Source of the DNA: Bergeyella porcorum
GTDB taxonomy: Bacteria; Bacteroidota; Bacteroidia; Flavobacteriales; Weeksellaceae
Reading direction: 5' to 3'
DNA: 64,000 bases
NCBI RefSeq assembly: GCF_042427575.1
Contig: NZ_JBHMFD010000012.1
Span: 1 to 64,000, forward strand
Positions 8,598-16,063 of the stretch are shown in pieces. The position numbers were made by a program, and so were the translations under genes. The notes below the pieces were generated by a model, which had not been told where the DNA came from, did no database searches, and saw only the letters and a list, made by a program, of their open reading frames with translations. Position 1 is the stretch's first letter; the number at the start of each line of letters is the position of its first letter.

Positions 8598-9185
8598 ATG
8601 GATCAATATATTTTCATAGTTTTTTTACTGCTTACCATTGCTGTAGCATTGTCTGCAGTAAGGCGGAGTTGGGCTACCTTGTTTAGATGGGTGGTTACAG
8701 CTTTATCGGTAGGGTATTTTGCATTTTGGTTTGTAGAGAGGAGTTCGGAGGAGGGATTTGTACAAAATTCTATGGCGGTGCAAGTCATCAGCAAACTGCC
8801 TCAGCCTGTAGACTTCTATCTCATTAAAATCCGAAGTACGGAAGAGGTGTCTCGCCGATATGGATTGAAGCACTTAGGGAATATCCGCCCAGAGCATTAC
8901 CGTCTAGAATATCTGGATATGAAAAACGCTGATGAATTTTGGGTGGTGGGTTATCTCGGTAAGAAAAATAGAGTTTACTTTTCTCAGCATTCGGTGCCTA
9001 ATAAAAATATGGACCAGATTATAGAGGTGAACAATTATATCAACCAAAGCCATAAGTTATCCGAAATTGCAGGAAAAACAGTAGATACGGCAAGGGAGCA
9101 AGATATTCGCAGGGTAGTTTGGGTAACGCTTAGTTTTCTTTTAATATTTCTGAATGTTATTTTGCTTTTCAAGAAAGTTTTTTGA
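8598..9185 (+). CDS. Membrane protein of unknown function
   Basis: A 195-residue protein with two hydrophobic helices at the N-terminus (about 4-20 and 28-46), a soluble middle of about 125 residues rich in charged and aromatic residues, and a C-terminal helix (about 173-192) ending in a short Lys tail. I do not recognise the family. It starts 24 bases after the HD phosphohydrolase stop and is probably the last gene of that run. Confidence 0.6.
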   Translation: MDQYIFIVFLLLTIAVALSAVRRSWATLFRWVVTALSVGYFAFWFVERSSEEGFVQNSMAVQVISKLPQPVDFYLIKIRSTEEVSRRYGLKHLGNIRPEHYRLEYLDMKNADEFWVVGYLGKKNRVYFSQHSVPNKNMDQIIEVNNYINQSHKLSEIAGKTVDTAREQDIRRVVWVTLSFLLIFLNVILLFKKVF

Positions 9186-9300
9186 TGAGATTATGAAGAG
9201 GTGAAAATTCTGATGTTTAATTTTAATATTAAGATTTTGAGTGGTTTATAAAATTTCGTTTAGCTGAAAAAGCCTTATTTTCTATTGAAATAAAACTAAA

Positions 9301-9406
9301 ACCCCTTGAGAGTGCCTAATGATGGGCGTTTGGGGTATTTGTGGAAAACTTTTGCGGGGATAAAGAGATGGATTCTTTCTATACTGAATCCATTTTTTTA
9401 TTTTTG
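9301..9406 (+). promoter_or_regulatory. Terminator overlapping the nrdB promoter
   Basis: The 318 bases between 9185 and nrdB hold no gene. An imperfect hairpin has outer arms ACCCC (9301-9305) and GGGGT (9332-9336). A cleaner intrinsic terminator follows: ATGGATTC (9368-9375) with GAATCCAT (9386-9393), then a T run. The end of that T run is also a perfect -7 element TATTTTTG (9399-9406), predicting a leader of about 90 bases for nrdB. Whether the first hairpin belongs to a structured RNA is unclear. Confidence 0.5.
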
Positions 9407-9503
9407 TTTTCGGTCATAAGGAGTAAAAAACTCTTTTGTTAAAGATGTGATTTCTTGGTTTAATTGATTTTAAATCAAATAGATATAAAATAAAAATACA
9501 AAT

Positions 9504-10478
9504 ATGGGAATTTTTGACAAACGCGTAAGCTACAAGCCTTTTGAGTATCCAGAAGTTTTACAGTTCGTGGAAGCGATTAATAAATCGTTTTGGGTGCATT
9601 CTGAAGTGGATTTCACTGCCGACATTCAAGACTTTCATTCGCAATTGGAGCCGCACGAAAAAAATGCGGTGAAACACGCCCTATTGGCCATTGCACAGAT
9701 TGAAGTTTCGGTGAAAACTTTTTGGGGAAATCTCTACCATCATCTTCCAAAACCAGAACTCAATGGGCTGGGAGCTACTTTTGCAGAATGCGAATTTCGC
9801 CACTCGGAGGCGTACTCTCGTTTGTTGGAAGTGTTGGGGTATAATGATGAGTTTCTCAATGTGGTGGAAATCCCAGCGGTAAGAAAGCGAATAGATTTCC
9901 TTAGTAATGTGCTGAAAAATGCCAATTCTACAACGCCTAAGGAATATGTTTCTTCGCTTCTATTGTTCTCCATCTTGATAGAGAATGTTTCCTTGTTTTC
10001 GCAGTTTGCCATTATTCTATCTTTTACAAGGTTCAAAGGTTATATGAAAAATGTAAGCAACATTATCGCTTGGACTTCTGTGGACGAGCAAATCCACGCC
10101 AATGCAGGGATTTACCTCATCAATAAAATCCGTGAAGAGCAACCAGAATTGCTTACAGATGAAGATATAGAAGCTATTTATCAACTTGTAGATCAATCTT
10201 TGGAGGTGGAAAGCGAGATTTTAGATTGGATTTTTGAATTGGGCGAAATAGACAAAGTTTCCAAAATTAACTTGCTCAATTTTATGAAATACCGCGTAGA
10301 TGATTCTCTGAATAAAATAGGAATGAAGCCTCGCTACAATGTCTCTGAAGAAGATTATAAACCAATGGTATGGTTTGAGGAGGAAGTATTTGCCAACTCT
10401 CTAGATGATTTCTTTGCAAAACGCCCTGTAGATTATACCAAACACGATAAATCTATCACAGCGAATGACCTTTTCTAA
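9504..10478 (+). CDS. nrdB: Class I ribonucleotide reductase, beta subunit
   Basis: Small subunit that makes the radical needed for ribonucleotide reduction. In the 324-residue protein the metal ligands can be placed at E67, E97, H100, E160, E195 and H198, and the radical tyrosine at Y104 (context ECEFRHSEAYSRL), at the same spacings as E. coli E115, H118, Y122 and E238, H241. A Tyr-based class Ia type is therefore likely. There is no N-terminal ATP-cone such as some flavobacterial NrdB proteins carry. The partner nrdA lies about 2.8 kb downstream rather than adjacent. Confidence 0.95.
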   Translation: MGIFDKRVSYKPFEYPEVLQFVEAINKSFWVHSEVDFTADIQDFHSQLEPHEKNAVKHALLAIAQIEVSVKTFWGNLYHHLPKPELNGLGATFAECEFRHSEAYSRLLEVLGYNDEFLNVVEIPAVRKRIDFLSNVLKNANSTTPKEYVSSLLLFSILIENVSLFSQFAIILSFTRFKGYMKNVSNIIAWTSVDEQIHANAGIYLINKIREEQPELLTDEDIEAIYQLVDQSLEVESEILDWIFELGEIDKVSKINLLNFMKYRVDDSLNKIGMKPRYNVSEEDYKPMVWFEEEVFANSLDDFFAKRPVDYTKHDKSITANDLF

Positions 10479-10532
10479 AGGCTTTAATGCTTGAAAAAAA
10501 TAACCATTAATCATTAACAACTAACCATCACA

Positions 10533-11165
10533 ATGATTCCCATAGACTTATCTACTTGGAATAGAAGAGAACACTTTGAGTTTTTCTCGGAGATGAGCAA
10601 TCCTTTTTTCGGGATTACTTCTGAGATTGACTGTACCAAGGCGTATGCGATATGCAAGGAAAAGGGAATTTCATTTTTTGCCTACTATATGCACAAATCT
10701 ATTATGGCTTCCAATGCTGTTAAGGAGTTGAGGTATAGGATTATAGATGGGCAAGTGATGGAGTTGCCTTATGTGAATGTGGGAACTACCATAGCGAGGG
10801 AAGATGGTACTTTTGGGTTTTCTCTTACGGAATATTCGGAGGATTTTGAAGTGTTCAACGCTCGTTTGCAAAAGGAGATAGAAAATGTTCAAAACTCAGA
10901 AGGCATCAGGCTGCATACGGAAGATGGTAGAGTGGATTTGATTCGCCATACCACCATACCGTGGACTTCTTTTTCGGCAATATTGCACCCTTTCAATTTG
11001 GGAAGTGGCGATTCTGTTCCGAAAATTGCCTTTGGAAAATTCCGAGTGGAGGGCGATAGGAAATGGCTTCCTATATCCATAGAAGCCCATCACGGCTTGG
11101 CTGATGGTAGGCATTTGGGGCTTTATTTTCAGAAGTTTCAAGAGTTGATGAACGAGGATTTTTAG
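10533..11165 (+). CDS. Chloramphenicol acetyltransferase-like (CatA family) protein
   Basis: A 210-residue acetyl-CoA-dependent acetyltransferase of the CAT fold, near the usual CatA length of about 215. The catalytic signature HHxxxDG is intact as HHGLADG near residue 190. The chloramphenicol pocket cannot be judged by eye, and chromosomal CAT-like genes in Bacteroidota often have unknown acceptors, so resistance should not be assumed. It follows nrdB by 54 bases on the same strand and may be cotranscribed. Usual CatA enzymes act as trimers. Confidence 0.75.
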   Translation: MIPIDLSTWNRREHFEFFSEMSNPFFGITSEIDCTKAYAICKEKGISFFAYYMHKSIMASNAVKELRYRIIDGQVMELPYVNVGTTIAREDGTFGFSLTEYSEDFEVFNARLQKEIENVQNSEGIRLHTEDGRVDLIRHTTIPWTSFSAILHPFNLGSGDSVPKIAFGKFRVEGDRKWLPISIEAHHGLADGRHLGLYFQKFQELMNEDF

Positions 11166-11194
11166 AGAACTAACCATTTTAATATCATAAGAAA

Positions 11195-11248
11195 ATGAAA
11201 ATAAAGCTTTGGTTTTTTTTGATGATGCTTTTTGTGTTGAAAATATGA
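11195..11248 (+). pseudogene. Possible remnant of a secreted-protein gene
   Basis: A 17-codon frame encoding MKIKLWFFLMMLFVLKI, which looks like the front of a signal peptide that stops abruptly. It precedes about 260 bases of AT-rich DNA with no gene. It may be the relic of a small secreted-protein gene like the one at 11509, or chance. Confidence 0.25.
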
Positions 11249-11449
11249 TAAACTAGGAAAATTCGTTTTTTTAAGGGGTGAAAATGTTTAATGTTTAGAT
11301 TATTAATGATTAAATGTTTGTTTTTTTTATTATTTTGTGTAAAATTAATCGGGATTTAGTTATAGTATACTGATATTCAAAATCTGATTTTCATTAAATT
11401 ATATTAATGCGTAACCTGGTAAATTTAGTCTAATTTTTTTTTGTAATAC

Positions 11450-11480
11450 TTGTGAGATATTATTAAATTGTTTACATTTG
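11450..11480 (+). promoter_or_regulatory. Promoter of the small secreted-peptide gene
   Basis: TTG at 11450-11452 and a perfect -7 element TACATTTG at 11473-11480, 20 bases apart, matching the flavobacterial spacing. Start of transcription is predicted near 11487, giving a leader of about 20 bases. This gives the peptide gene its own promoter inside the nrdB-nrdA interval. Confidence 0.65.
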
Positions 11481-11508
11481 TAGAGAATCAAAAAAAAATA
11501 AATTAGTT

Positions 11509-11781
11509 ATGAAAAAATTAGTTTTTAGCGTAATCTTAGGATTAGTAAGTGTGAGTATGAGTGCTAACTCAGTAATTGATGAAAAGTGTACTAAAAGCAC
11601 TCAGGAAGGTGGTAAGAAGCTTAAAGTTTCTTTAGCCATAGATGAACTTCCTATTAAGGATGTTATGAAGGTGAGGTGTTATACTGAGGGACCTGATGGG
11701 AGGCCTGTTGAGATTAAGTGTCCTGAACCAGGTGGTACTATTCCAATTATTGTTATAGATGATGGTACAGGAGAGGTCTAA
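11509..11781 (+). CDS. Small secreted peptide, unknown family
   Basis: A 90-residue protein with a typical signal peptide (about residues 1-19, ending SMSANS) and a mature part of about 70 residues. The mature part has three cysteines (EKCTK, VRCYT, IKCPE), an acidic tail DDGTGEV and Gly/Pro-rich segments (EGPDGRPVEIKCPEPGG). I do not recognise a family. It has a strong promoter and is followed by a long terminator-like hairpin before a GLPGLI protein gene, so it should be made in larger amount than its neighbour. Possible roles include a secreted substrate or ligand of the GLPGLI protein (inference only). Confidence 0.6.
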   Translation: MKKLVFSVILGLVSVSMSANSVIDEKCTKSTQEGGKKLKVSLAIDELPIKDVMKVRCYTEGPDGRPVEIKCPEPGGTIPIIVIDDGTGEV

Positions 11782-11803
11782 TTGTTTTTTTTGAAAATTA
11801 TTT

Positions 11804-11877
11804 AAGCTATTTAGTAACTCTATCTAAATTTTTTTTTTGAAATTTTTAGAGTGTTAGTGTTTCTAAATAGCTTTTTT
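11804..11877 (+). terminator. Long hairpin terminator or attenuator before the GLPGLI gene
   Basis: Perfect 11-bp arms AAGCTATTTAG (11804-11814) and CTAAATAGCTT (11863-11873), with inner arms ACTCT (11817-11821) and AGAGT (11848-11852), followed by a T run to 11877. It would end most transcripts of the small peptide gene. The GLPGLI ATG lies only 28 bases further on, so readthrough would set its expression. Confidence 0.65.
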
Positions 11878-11904
11878 ATAAATATAAATCAAATATTTTG
11901 GTAT

Positions 11905-12762
11905 ATGAATAAGTTTTTTTCCTTTTTGATGGTATTTGGAGCTTTAGTATTGAAAGCTCAGACGCATAGGTTTTATTATGAATTAGATTTTAGAAAAGAT
12001 TCTCTATCCAATGATAGAACGCAAGATTTATATGTCTTGGATATTGATAGAAAGGAGGTTAAGTTTTATGGTGAACGCTTACTAAAAGCAGATTCATTGA
12101 TGAATTTGGAAAATTATAATGAACTGGCAGTGAGTGGGAAAGCTAAGCTTTATCCAGATTTGGATATAAGACTAAAACGCTCCATTGGTTCAGATGAGAA
12201 TACGGCTTTTCATCTGATGAATGCAAAAACTTACTATGCTTTTAAAACTAAGGATAAGCAGGTTTGGAAGCTTTCGCCAGAGAATAAAACCATTAAAGGA
12301 TATAAGGTACAAAAGGCAACAACGCAATTTGGAGGAAGGCATTGGGAAGCTTGGTTTACTACGGAAATTCCTTTCGCGGAAGGACCATACAAGTTTAAAG
12401 GGTTGCCAGGGCTTATTTTGGAAATATATGATGATAGAAAGGATTATGTTTTTGTATTTGCAGGAAACAAAACCTTGAAAGAAACAATAGACAGCTCGTC
12501 CTTTTTGGAGCAAAATCTTGGAAGAGATAAACCTATTGAAATTAGTGAGAAAAAATACAATCAGTTGAAGTTGGATTATTACAATGCTCCTTTTAAAGAT
12601 TTTGGAGGAAATGATACCTTTTATGTGATTGAAAATGGAACTTATGTTCAGAAGAAAATCGATACAAGGGAGAGAGTACGAAAGGTGCAAGAGCGTTTAA
12701 GAAAAGATAATAATCCGATAGAATTGGATAAAGCAGTGAAGTATCCTCAGTCAAAGGATTAA
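11905..12762 (+). CDS. GLPGLI family protein
   Basis: A 285-residue exported protein of the Bacteroidota-specific GLPGLI family, whose function is unknown. It starts with a signal peptide (MNKFFSFLMVFGALVLKAQ), then a long beta-rich part. The family signature appears as FKGLPGLILEIYDD near residue 172, following the usual WFTTEIPF...GP lead-in. The frame is open from 11851, but the ATG at 11905 gives the proper signal peptide. It follows a small secreted peptide gene across a hairpin, and precedes a GNAT gene. Confidence 0.82.
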   Translation: MNKFFSFLMVFGALVLKAQTHRFYYELDFRKDSLSNDRTQDLYVLDIDRKEVKFYGERLLKADSLMNLENYNELAVSGKAKLYPDLDIRLKRSIGSDENTAFHLMNAKTYYAFKTKDKQVWKLSPENKTIKGYKVQKATTQFGGRHWEAWFTTEIPFAEGPYKFKGLPGLILEIYDDRKDYVFVFAGNKTLKETIDSSSFLEQNLGRDKPIEISEKKYNQLKLDYYNAPFKDFGGNDTFYVIENGTYVQKKIDTRERVRKVQERLRKDNNPIELDKAVKYPQSKD

Positions 12763-12778
12763 AGTTAATGAAATAATA

Positions 12779-13279
12779 ATGGTAATAGAGCGGGCAATGC
12801 TTTCGGATGTGGAGGATATTTGGAAAATTATTCTTTACGCCAAAGAAAGCAGAAGGCTTCAAGGAAGTGAACAATGGCAAAATGGCTATCCTTTTAGGGA
12901 GACCATTATCCAAGATATAGAGAAGGGTTGGGGCTATGTGGTGAGAATAGATGGAAAAGTGGTAGCTTATGTAGCCATCATTACAGAAGGAGAACCAGCG
13001 TATGAAGCTATTGAAGGGCAATGGTTGAAGGATTGGGATTATTGGACGGTTCATAGAATGGCAGTCTCCGAAGCAGCAAAGGGAAAAAGATTGGGGCAAT
13101 GGATGCTACAAGCTGTGGGGGATAAAGCGGTAGAAAACAAGGTTTTCAGCATAAGGATAGATACCAATTTTGATAATCTGGCAATGCTGAAGATTTTAGA
13201 GAATTTAGAATACACTTACTGTGGCGAAGTGCAATACAACGGCTCTCCACGCAAGGCTTTTGAAAAAATATTGAAATAA
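12779..13279 (+). CDS. GNAT family N-acetyltransferase
   Basis: A 166-residue acetyl-CoA-dependent acetyltransferase. The conserved core is visible: VHRMAVSEAAKGKRLGQWMLQ, containing the acetyl-CoA pyrophosphate-binding loop (AKGKRLG, in place of Q/RxxGxG/A), and the C-terminal LENLEYTYCGEV strand. The substrate is unknown. It ends 25 bases before nrdA and is likely cotranscribed with it. Confidence 0.85.
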   Translation: MVIERAMLSDVEDIWKIILYAKESRRLQGSEQWQNGYPFRETIIQDIEKGWGYVVRIDGKVVAYVAIITEGEPAYEAIEGQWLKDWDYWTVHRMAVSEAAKGKRLGQWMLQAVGDKAVENKVFSIRIDTNFDNLAMLKILENLEYTYCGEVQYNGSPRKAFEKILK

Positions 13280-13304
13280 GAAGAACGAAAAGAACAAGAA
13301 ATAA

Positions 13305-14960
13305 ATGGAAGAACAAACAAATATATGGTGGCTCAATGAGGAGTCTGAGCAAATGCTCAACAGAGGGTATCTACTGAAAGGCGAAACGGTGGAAGGTGCT
13401 ATTGATAGAATCACTACGGCAGCTGCCAAGAGGCTGTATAAACCAGAGCTTCAGCCAGCTTTCAAGGAGATGATTACCAAGGGGTGGATTTCTTTTTCAT
13501 CGCCTGTGTGGGCTAATATGGGAACGCAGAGAGGACTCCCGATTTCGTGCTTCAATGTGCATATTCCTGATAGCATAGAAGGGATTACCCACAAGATGGG
13601 CGAAGTGATTATGCAGACCAAAATTGGTGGTGGTACATCAGGTTATTTCGGAGAATTGAGACACCGAGGGACAGCCGTTACCGATAATGGAAAATCTTCT
13701 GGTGCAGTTTCCTTTATGAAACTCTTTGATACCGCAATGGATGTTGTGTCTCAAGGGGGCGTTCGCCGTGGGGCATTTGCGGCGTATTTGGATATAGACC
13801 ACGGAGATATAGAGGAGTTTTTGTCCATTAAAGACATTGGTTCACCTATTCAGAATTTGTTTATAGGTGTTTGTGTTCCAGATTATTGGATGCAAGATAT
13901 GATAGATGGTGACATCGAAAAACGAAAAATCTGGGCAAGAGTTTTAGAAAGCCGTCAGCAGAAAGGATTGCCTTATATCTTCTTTACCGATAATGTGAAT
14001 AGAAACAAACCTCAGGTTTATAAAGATAAAGGATTGATGATTAATGCCAGCAATCTTTGTTCTGAGATTATGTTGCCATCATCAGAGGAAGAATCTTTCA
14101 TCTGCTGTCTATCTTCAATGAATTTGGAATTGTATGACGAGTGGAAAGATACCAACGCGGTAAAACTGGCGGTGTATTTCTTAGATGCTGTTTTATCTGA
14201 ATTTATAGAAAAAACCGAAGGTAACTATTATTTGCAATCGGCAAGGAATTTTGCCATCAGACATAGGGCTTTAGGCTTAGGCGTTTTGGGGTACCACTCT
14301 TATTTGCAGAAAAATATGATACCGTTTGAAAGCTTTGAAGCTACGCAGTTTAACGCCAGAGCATTCAGGCAAATCAAAGAGCAGGCAGAGCAGGCATCTC
14401 GTGAGCTCGCCAATATCTATGGTGAACCAGAAATGCTAAAAGGTTATGGACTGAGAAATACCACTACAATGGCGATAGCCCCTACCACCTCTAGCTCGGC
14501 AATTTTAGGGCAAACTTCCCCAGGGATAGAGCCTTTTGCATCCAACTATTACAAAGCGGGATTAGCGAAAGGAAACTTTATGCGTAAAAACAAATATCTG
14601 GCAAAGTTGCTAGAAGAGAAAGGATTGGATACGGAGGAAACTTGGCGTGGCATAATGCTCAACCACGGTTCTGTACAGCATTTAGAAGGCTTAACAGACC
14701 ACGAAAAAGCGGTTTTCAAAACCTTTAAGGAAATTTCACCAATGGAGATTATTTCCCAAGCGGCACAAAGACAGCAGTATATAGACCAAGCACAATCGCT
14801 TAACTTGCAGATTCCTTCTACAATGCCAGTGAAAGATGTGAATTTTCTTCTCATAGAGGCGTGGAAAAAAGGAGTGAAAACACTTTACTATCAGAGAAGT
14901 TCATCGGTTTCTAAGGAAATGATGGTGAATTTCGTAACCTGCTCAAGCTGTGAGGCGTAG
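13305..14960 (+). CDS. nrdA: Class I ribonucleotide reductase, alpha subunit
   Basis: Catalytic subunit reducing ribonucleoside diphosphates to deoxyribonucleotides. At 551 residues it is much shorter than the 761-residue E. coli protein. Key residues are present: C82 (ISCFNV), the radical cysteine C252 and E254 in NLCSEI, the second redox cysteine at C267/C268, the paired tyrosines in TLYYQRSS, and the shuttle pair C546/C549 at the C-terminus (TCSSCEA). The N-terminal ATP-cone that senses dATP is absent; the protein begins MEEQTNIWWLNEESEQML directly at the catalytic part. Partner of nrdB at 9504. Confidence 0.95.
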   Translation: MEEQTNIWWLNEESEQMLNRGYLLKGETVEGAIDRITTAAAKRLYKPELQPAFKEMITKGWISFSSPVWANMGTQRGLPISCFNVHIPDSIEGITHKMGEVIMQTKIGGGTSGYFGELRHRGTAVTDNGKSSGAVSFMKLFDTAMDVVSQGGVRRGAFAAYLDIDHGDIEEFLSIKDIGSPIQNLFIGVCVPDYWMQDMIDGDIEKRKIWARVLESRQQKGLPYIFFTDNVNRNKPQVYKDKGLMINASNLCSEIMLPSSEEESFICCLSSMNLELYDEWKDTNAVKLAVYFLDAVLSEFIEKTEGNYYLQSARNFAIRHRALGLGVLGYHSYLQKNMIPFESFEATQFNARAFRQIKEQAEQASRELANIYGEPEMLKGYGLRNTTTMAIAPTTSSSAILGQTSPGIEPFASNYYKAGLAKGNFMRKNKYLAKLLEEKGLDTEETWRGIMLNHGSVQHLEGLTDHEKAVFKTFKEISPMEIISQAAQRQQYIDQAQSLNLQIPSTMPVKDVNFLLIEAWKKGVKTLYYQRSSSVSKEMMVNFVTCSSCEA

Positions 14961-15004
14961 TGTTCTGAGGAGAAAGTTGGGTATTAGAAGTTAGATATTA
15001 GAAG

Positions 15005-15054
15005 TTAGAGGTTAGAAAGGATTAGTTGTCGGTTGCTAGTTGTCGGTTGATGGT
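15005..15054. repeat. 50-bp direct repeat, copy A
   Basis: Matches 15913-15962 at 48 of 50 bases. The two copies flank the membrane protein/HTH pair at 15229-15877. Sequence is of the TTAGAGGTTAGAAAGG type seen also near 5922-6003. The surrounding 14961-15160 is the same low-complexity intergenic material and holds no gene. Confidence 0.85.
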
Positions 15055-15158
15055 GAAAATTCAAAACTCAAAACTCAACACTTAAAACTTGAAAATAGTT
15101 AGAAGGTTATAAAGTTAGAGGAGGGAGCTGGACTCTTTCCTCTTTTTTTTCGAATGAA

Positions 15159-15203
15159 AATGTAAAGTTTATTTGTCTAAATGTAAAATATGTTTTACAT
15201 TTG
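15159..15203 (+). promoter_or_regulatory. Promoter with palindromic operator of the membrane protein/HTH operon
   Basis: A perfect 9-bp inverted repeat AATGTAAAA (15180-15188) and TTTTACATT (15193-15201) overlaps a perfect -7 element TACATTTG (15196-15203). A further half-site AATGTAAAG (15159-15167) lies 21 bases upstream, two helical turns away. Binding here would block the promoter. The HTH protein of the same operon is the likely repressor (inference). Confidence 0.7.
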
Positions 15204-15228
15204 TGCCTAATAATAAAAGTATATTAAA

Positions 15229-15687
15229 ATGAAAACATTGTATTTACTTCCGAATGCTTATAAGAAAATAGGCTGGTTTGTGTTTGTTCCATCTTTTATT
15301 TTTGGGATTTTAATGTTAATATTCCATTGGGAGTTTCCTTTGGTGAATATCCCTGTGATTTACAATGATGCCCTAGTAGGGGAGCGTGGCTTTTTTGTAG
15401 AAACTTCGGTGAGCTGGTTGGAGAATCTTATCGGTATGATGGTAATAGTGGGAGGACTTTTAGTAGGTTTTTCCAAAGAAAAAACAGAGGATGAATATAT
15501 TGCTTCGTTGCGGCTAAAGGCTTTGTTTTGGGCAATGGGTGTGAGTTACCTTGTGGTTTTGGGGTTATACCTTGCAGTATTTGGAATTGCATTTCTTTAT
15601 GTCATTATTTTAGCGATGTATTTACCTTTGGTATTGTATGTTTTTCGGTTTAACTATTGTTTACTCGCTTTAAATAATGAAAAATAG
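15229..15687 (+). CDS. Membrane protein paired with an HTH regulator
   Basis: A 152-residue protein with four predicted membrane helices (about 14-32, 63-80, 98-116 and 118-140) and a short extracytoplasmic loop after the first helix. I do not recognise a named family. Its last codons overlap the start of the HTH gene by 11 bases, so translation is probably coupled. Layout and size mirror the DUF2975/HTH pair at 1994-2735. Confidence 0.7.
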   Translation: MKTLYLLPNAYKKIGWFVFVPSFIFGILMLIFHWEFPLVNIPVIYNDALVGERGFFVETSVSWLENLIGMMVIVGGLLVGFSKEKTEDEYIASLRLKALFWAMGVSYLVVLGLYLAVFGIAFLYVIILAMYLPLVLYVFRFNYCLLALNNEK

Positions 15688-15877
15688 CATCAAAATAGAA
15701 CGGACTCTAAAAGGGATTACACAGGAGGATTTGGCTAAAATTATAGGGGTTTCTCGGCAAACGATTAATGCTTTAGAATCTGGAAAATATGTTCCTTCCA
15801 CAGTATTGGCATTAAAACTTTCTCAATACTTTGGAAAATCTGTTAATGAAATATTTACACTCGAGGAAGAGGATTGA
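15677..15877 (+). CDS. XRE family HTH regulator
   Basis: A 66-residue DNA-binding protein consisting of one HTH_3 domain: IKIERTLKGITQEDLAKI, the recognition region VSRQTINALESGKYVPS and the tail LSQYFGKSVNEIFTLEEED. This is the short type that pairs with membrane proteins. It overlaps the preceding gene by 11 bases. The palindrome over the operon promoter (15180-15201) is the probable binding site, giving autorepression. Confidence 0.88.
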   Translation: MKNSIKIERTLKGITQEDLAKIIGVSRQTINALESGKYVPSTVLALKLSQYFGKSVNEIFTLEEED

Positions 15878-15912
15878 TTTGAGGTTCGGAGTTCAAGGTT
15901 AGAGGTTAGATT

Positions 15913-15962
15913 TTAGAGGTTAGAAAGGATTAGTTGTAAGTTGCTAGTTGTCGGTTGATGGT
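15913..15962. repeat. 50-bp direct repeat, copy B
   Basis: Second copy of the repeat at 15005-15054, differing at two adjacent bases. Flanking sequence to 16030 is further degenerate material of the same family. Confidence 0.85.
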
Positions 15963-16063
15963 CTTTTCTCTTTCCTCTTTCTTCTTTCCTCAAAAACGTA
16001 AAATTAAAAATCTAACCTCTAACTTCTAAAAACTAACTAATTTTGCAAAAAAAAATCAGAACA

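Noticed and set aside
10533..11165. Acquired chloramphenicol resistance gene.
   Set aside because: The CAT motif is intact, but there is no mobile element nearby and substrate specificity cannot be read from the sequence, so the entry is kept as CAT-like only.
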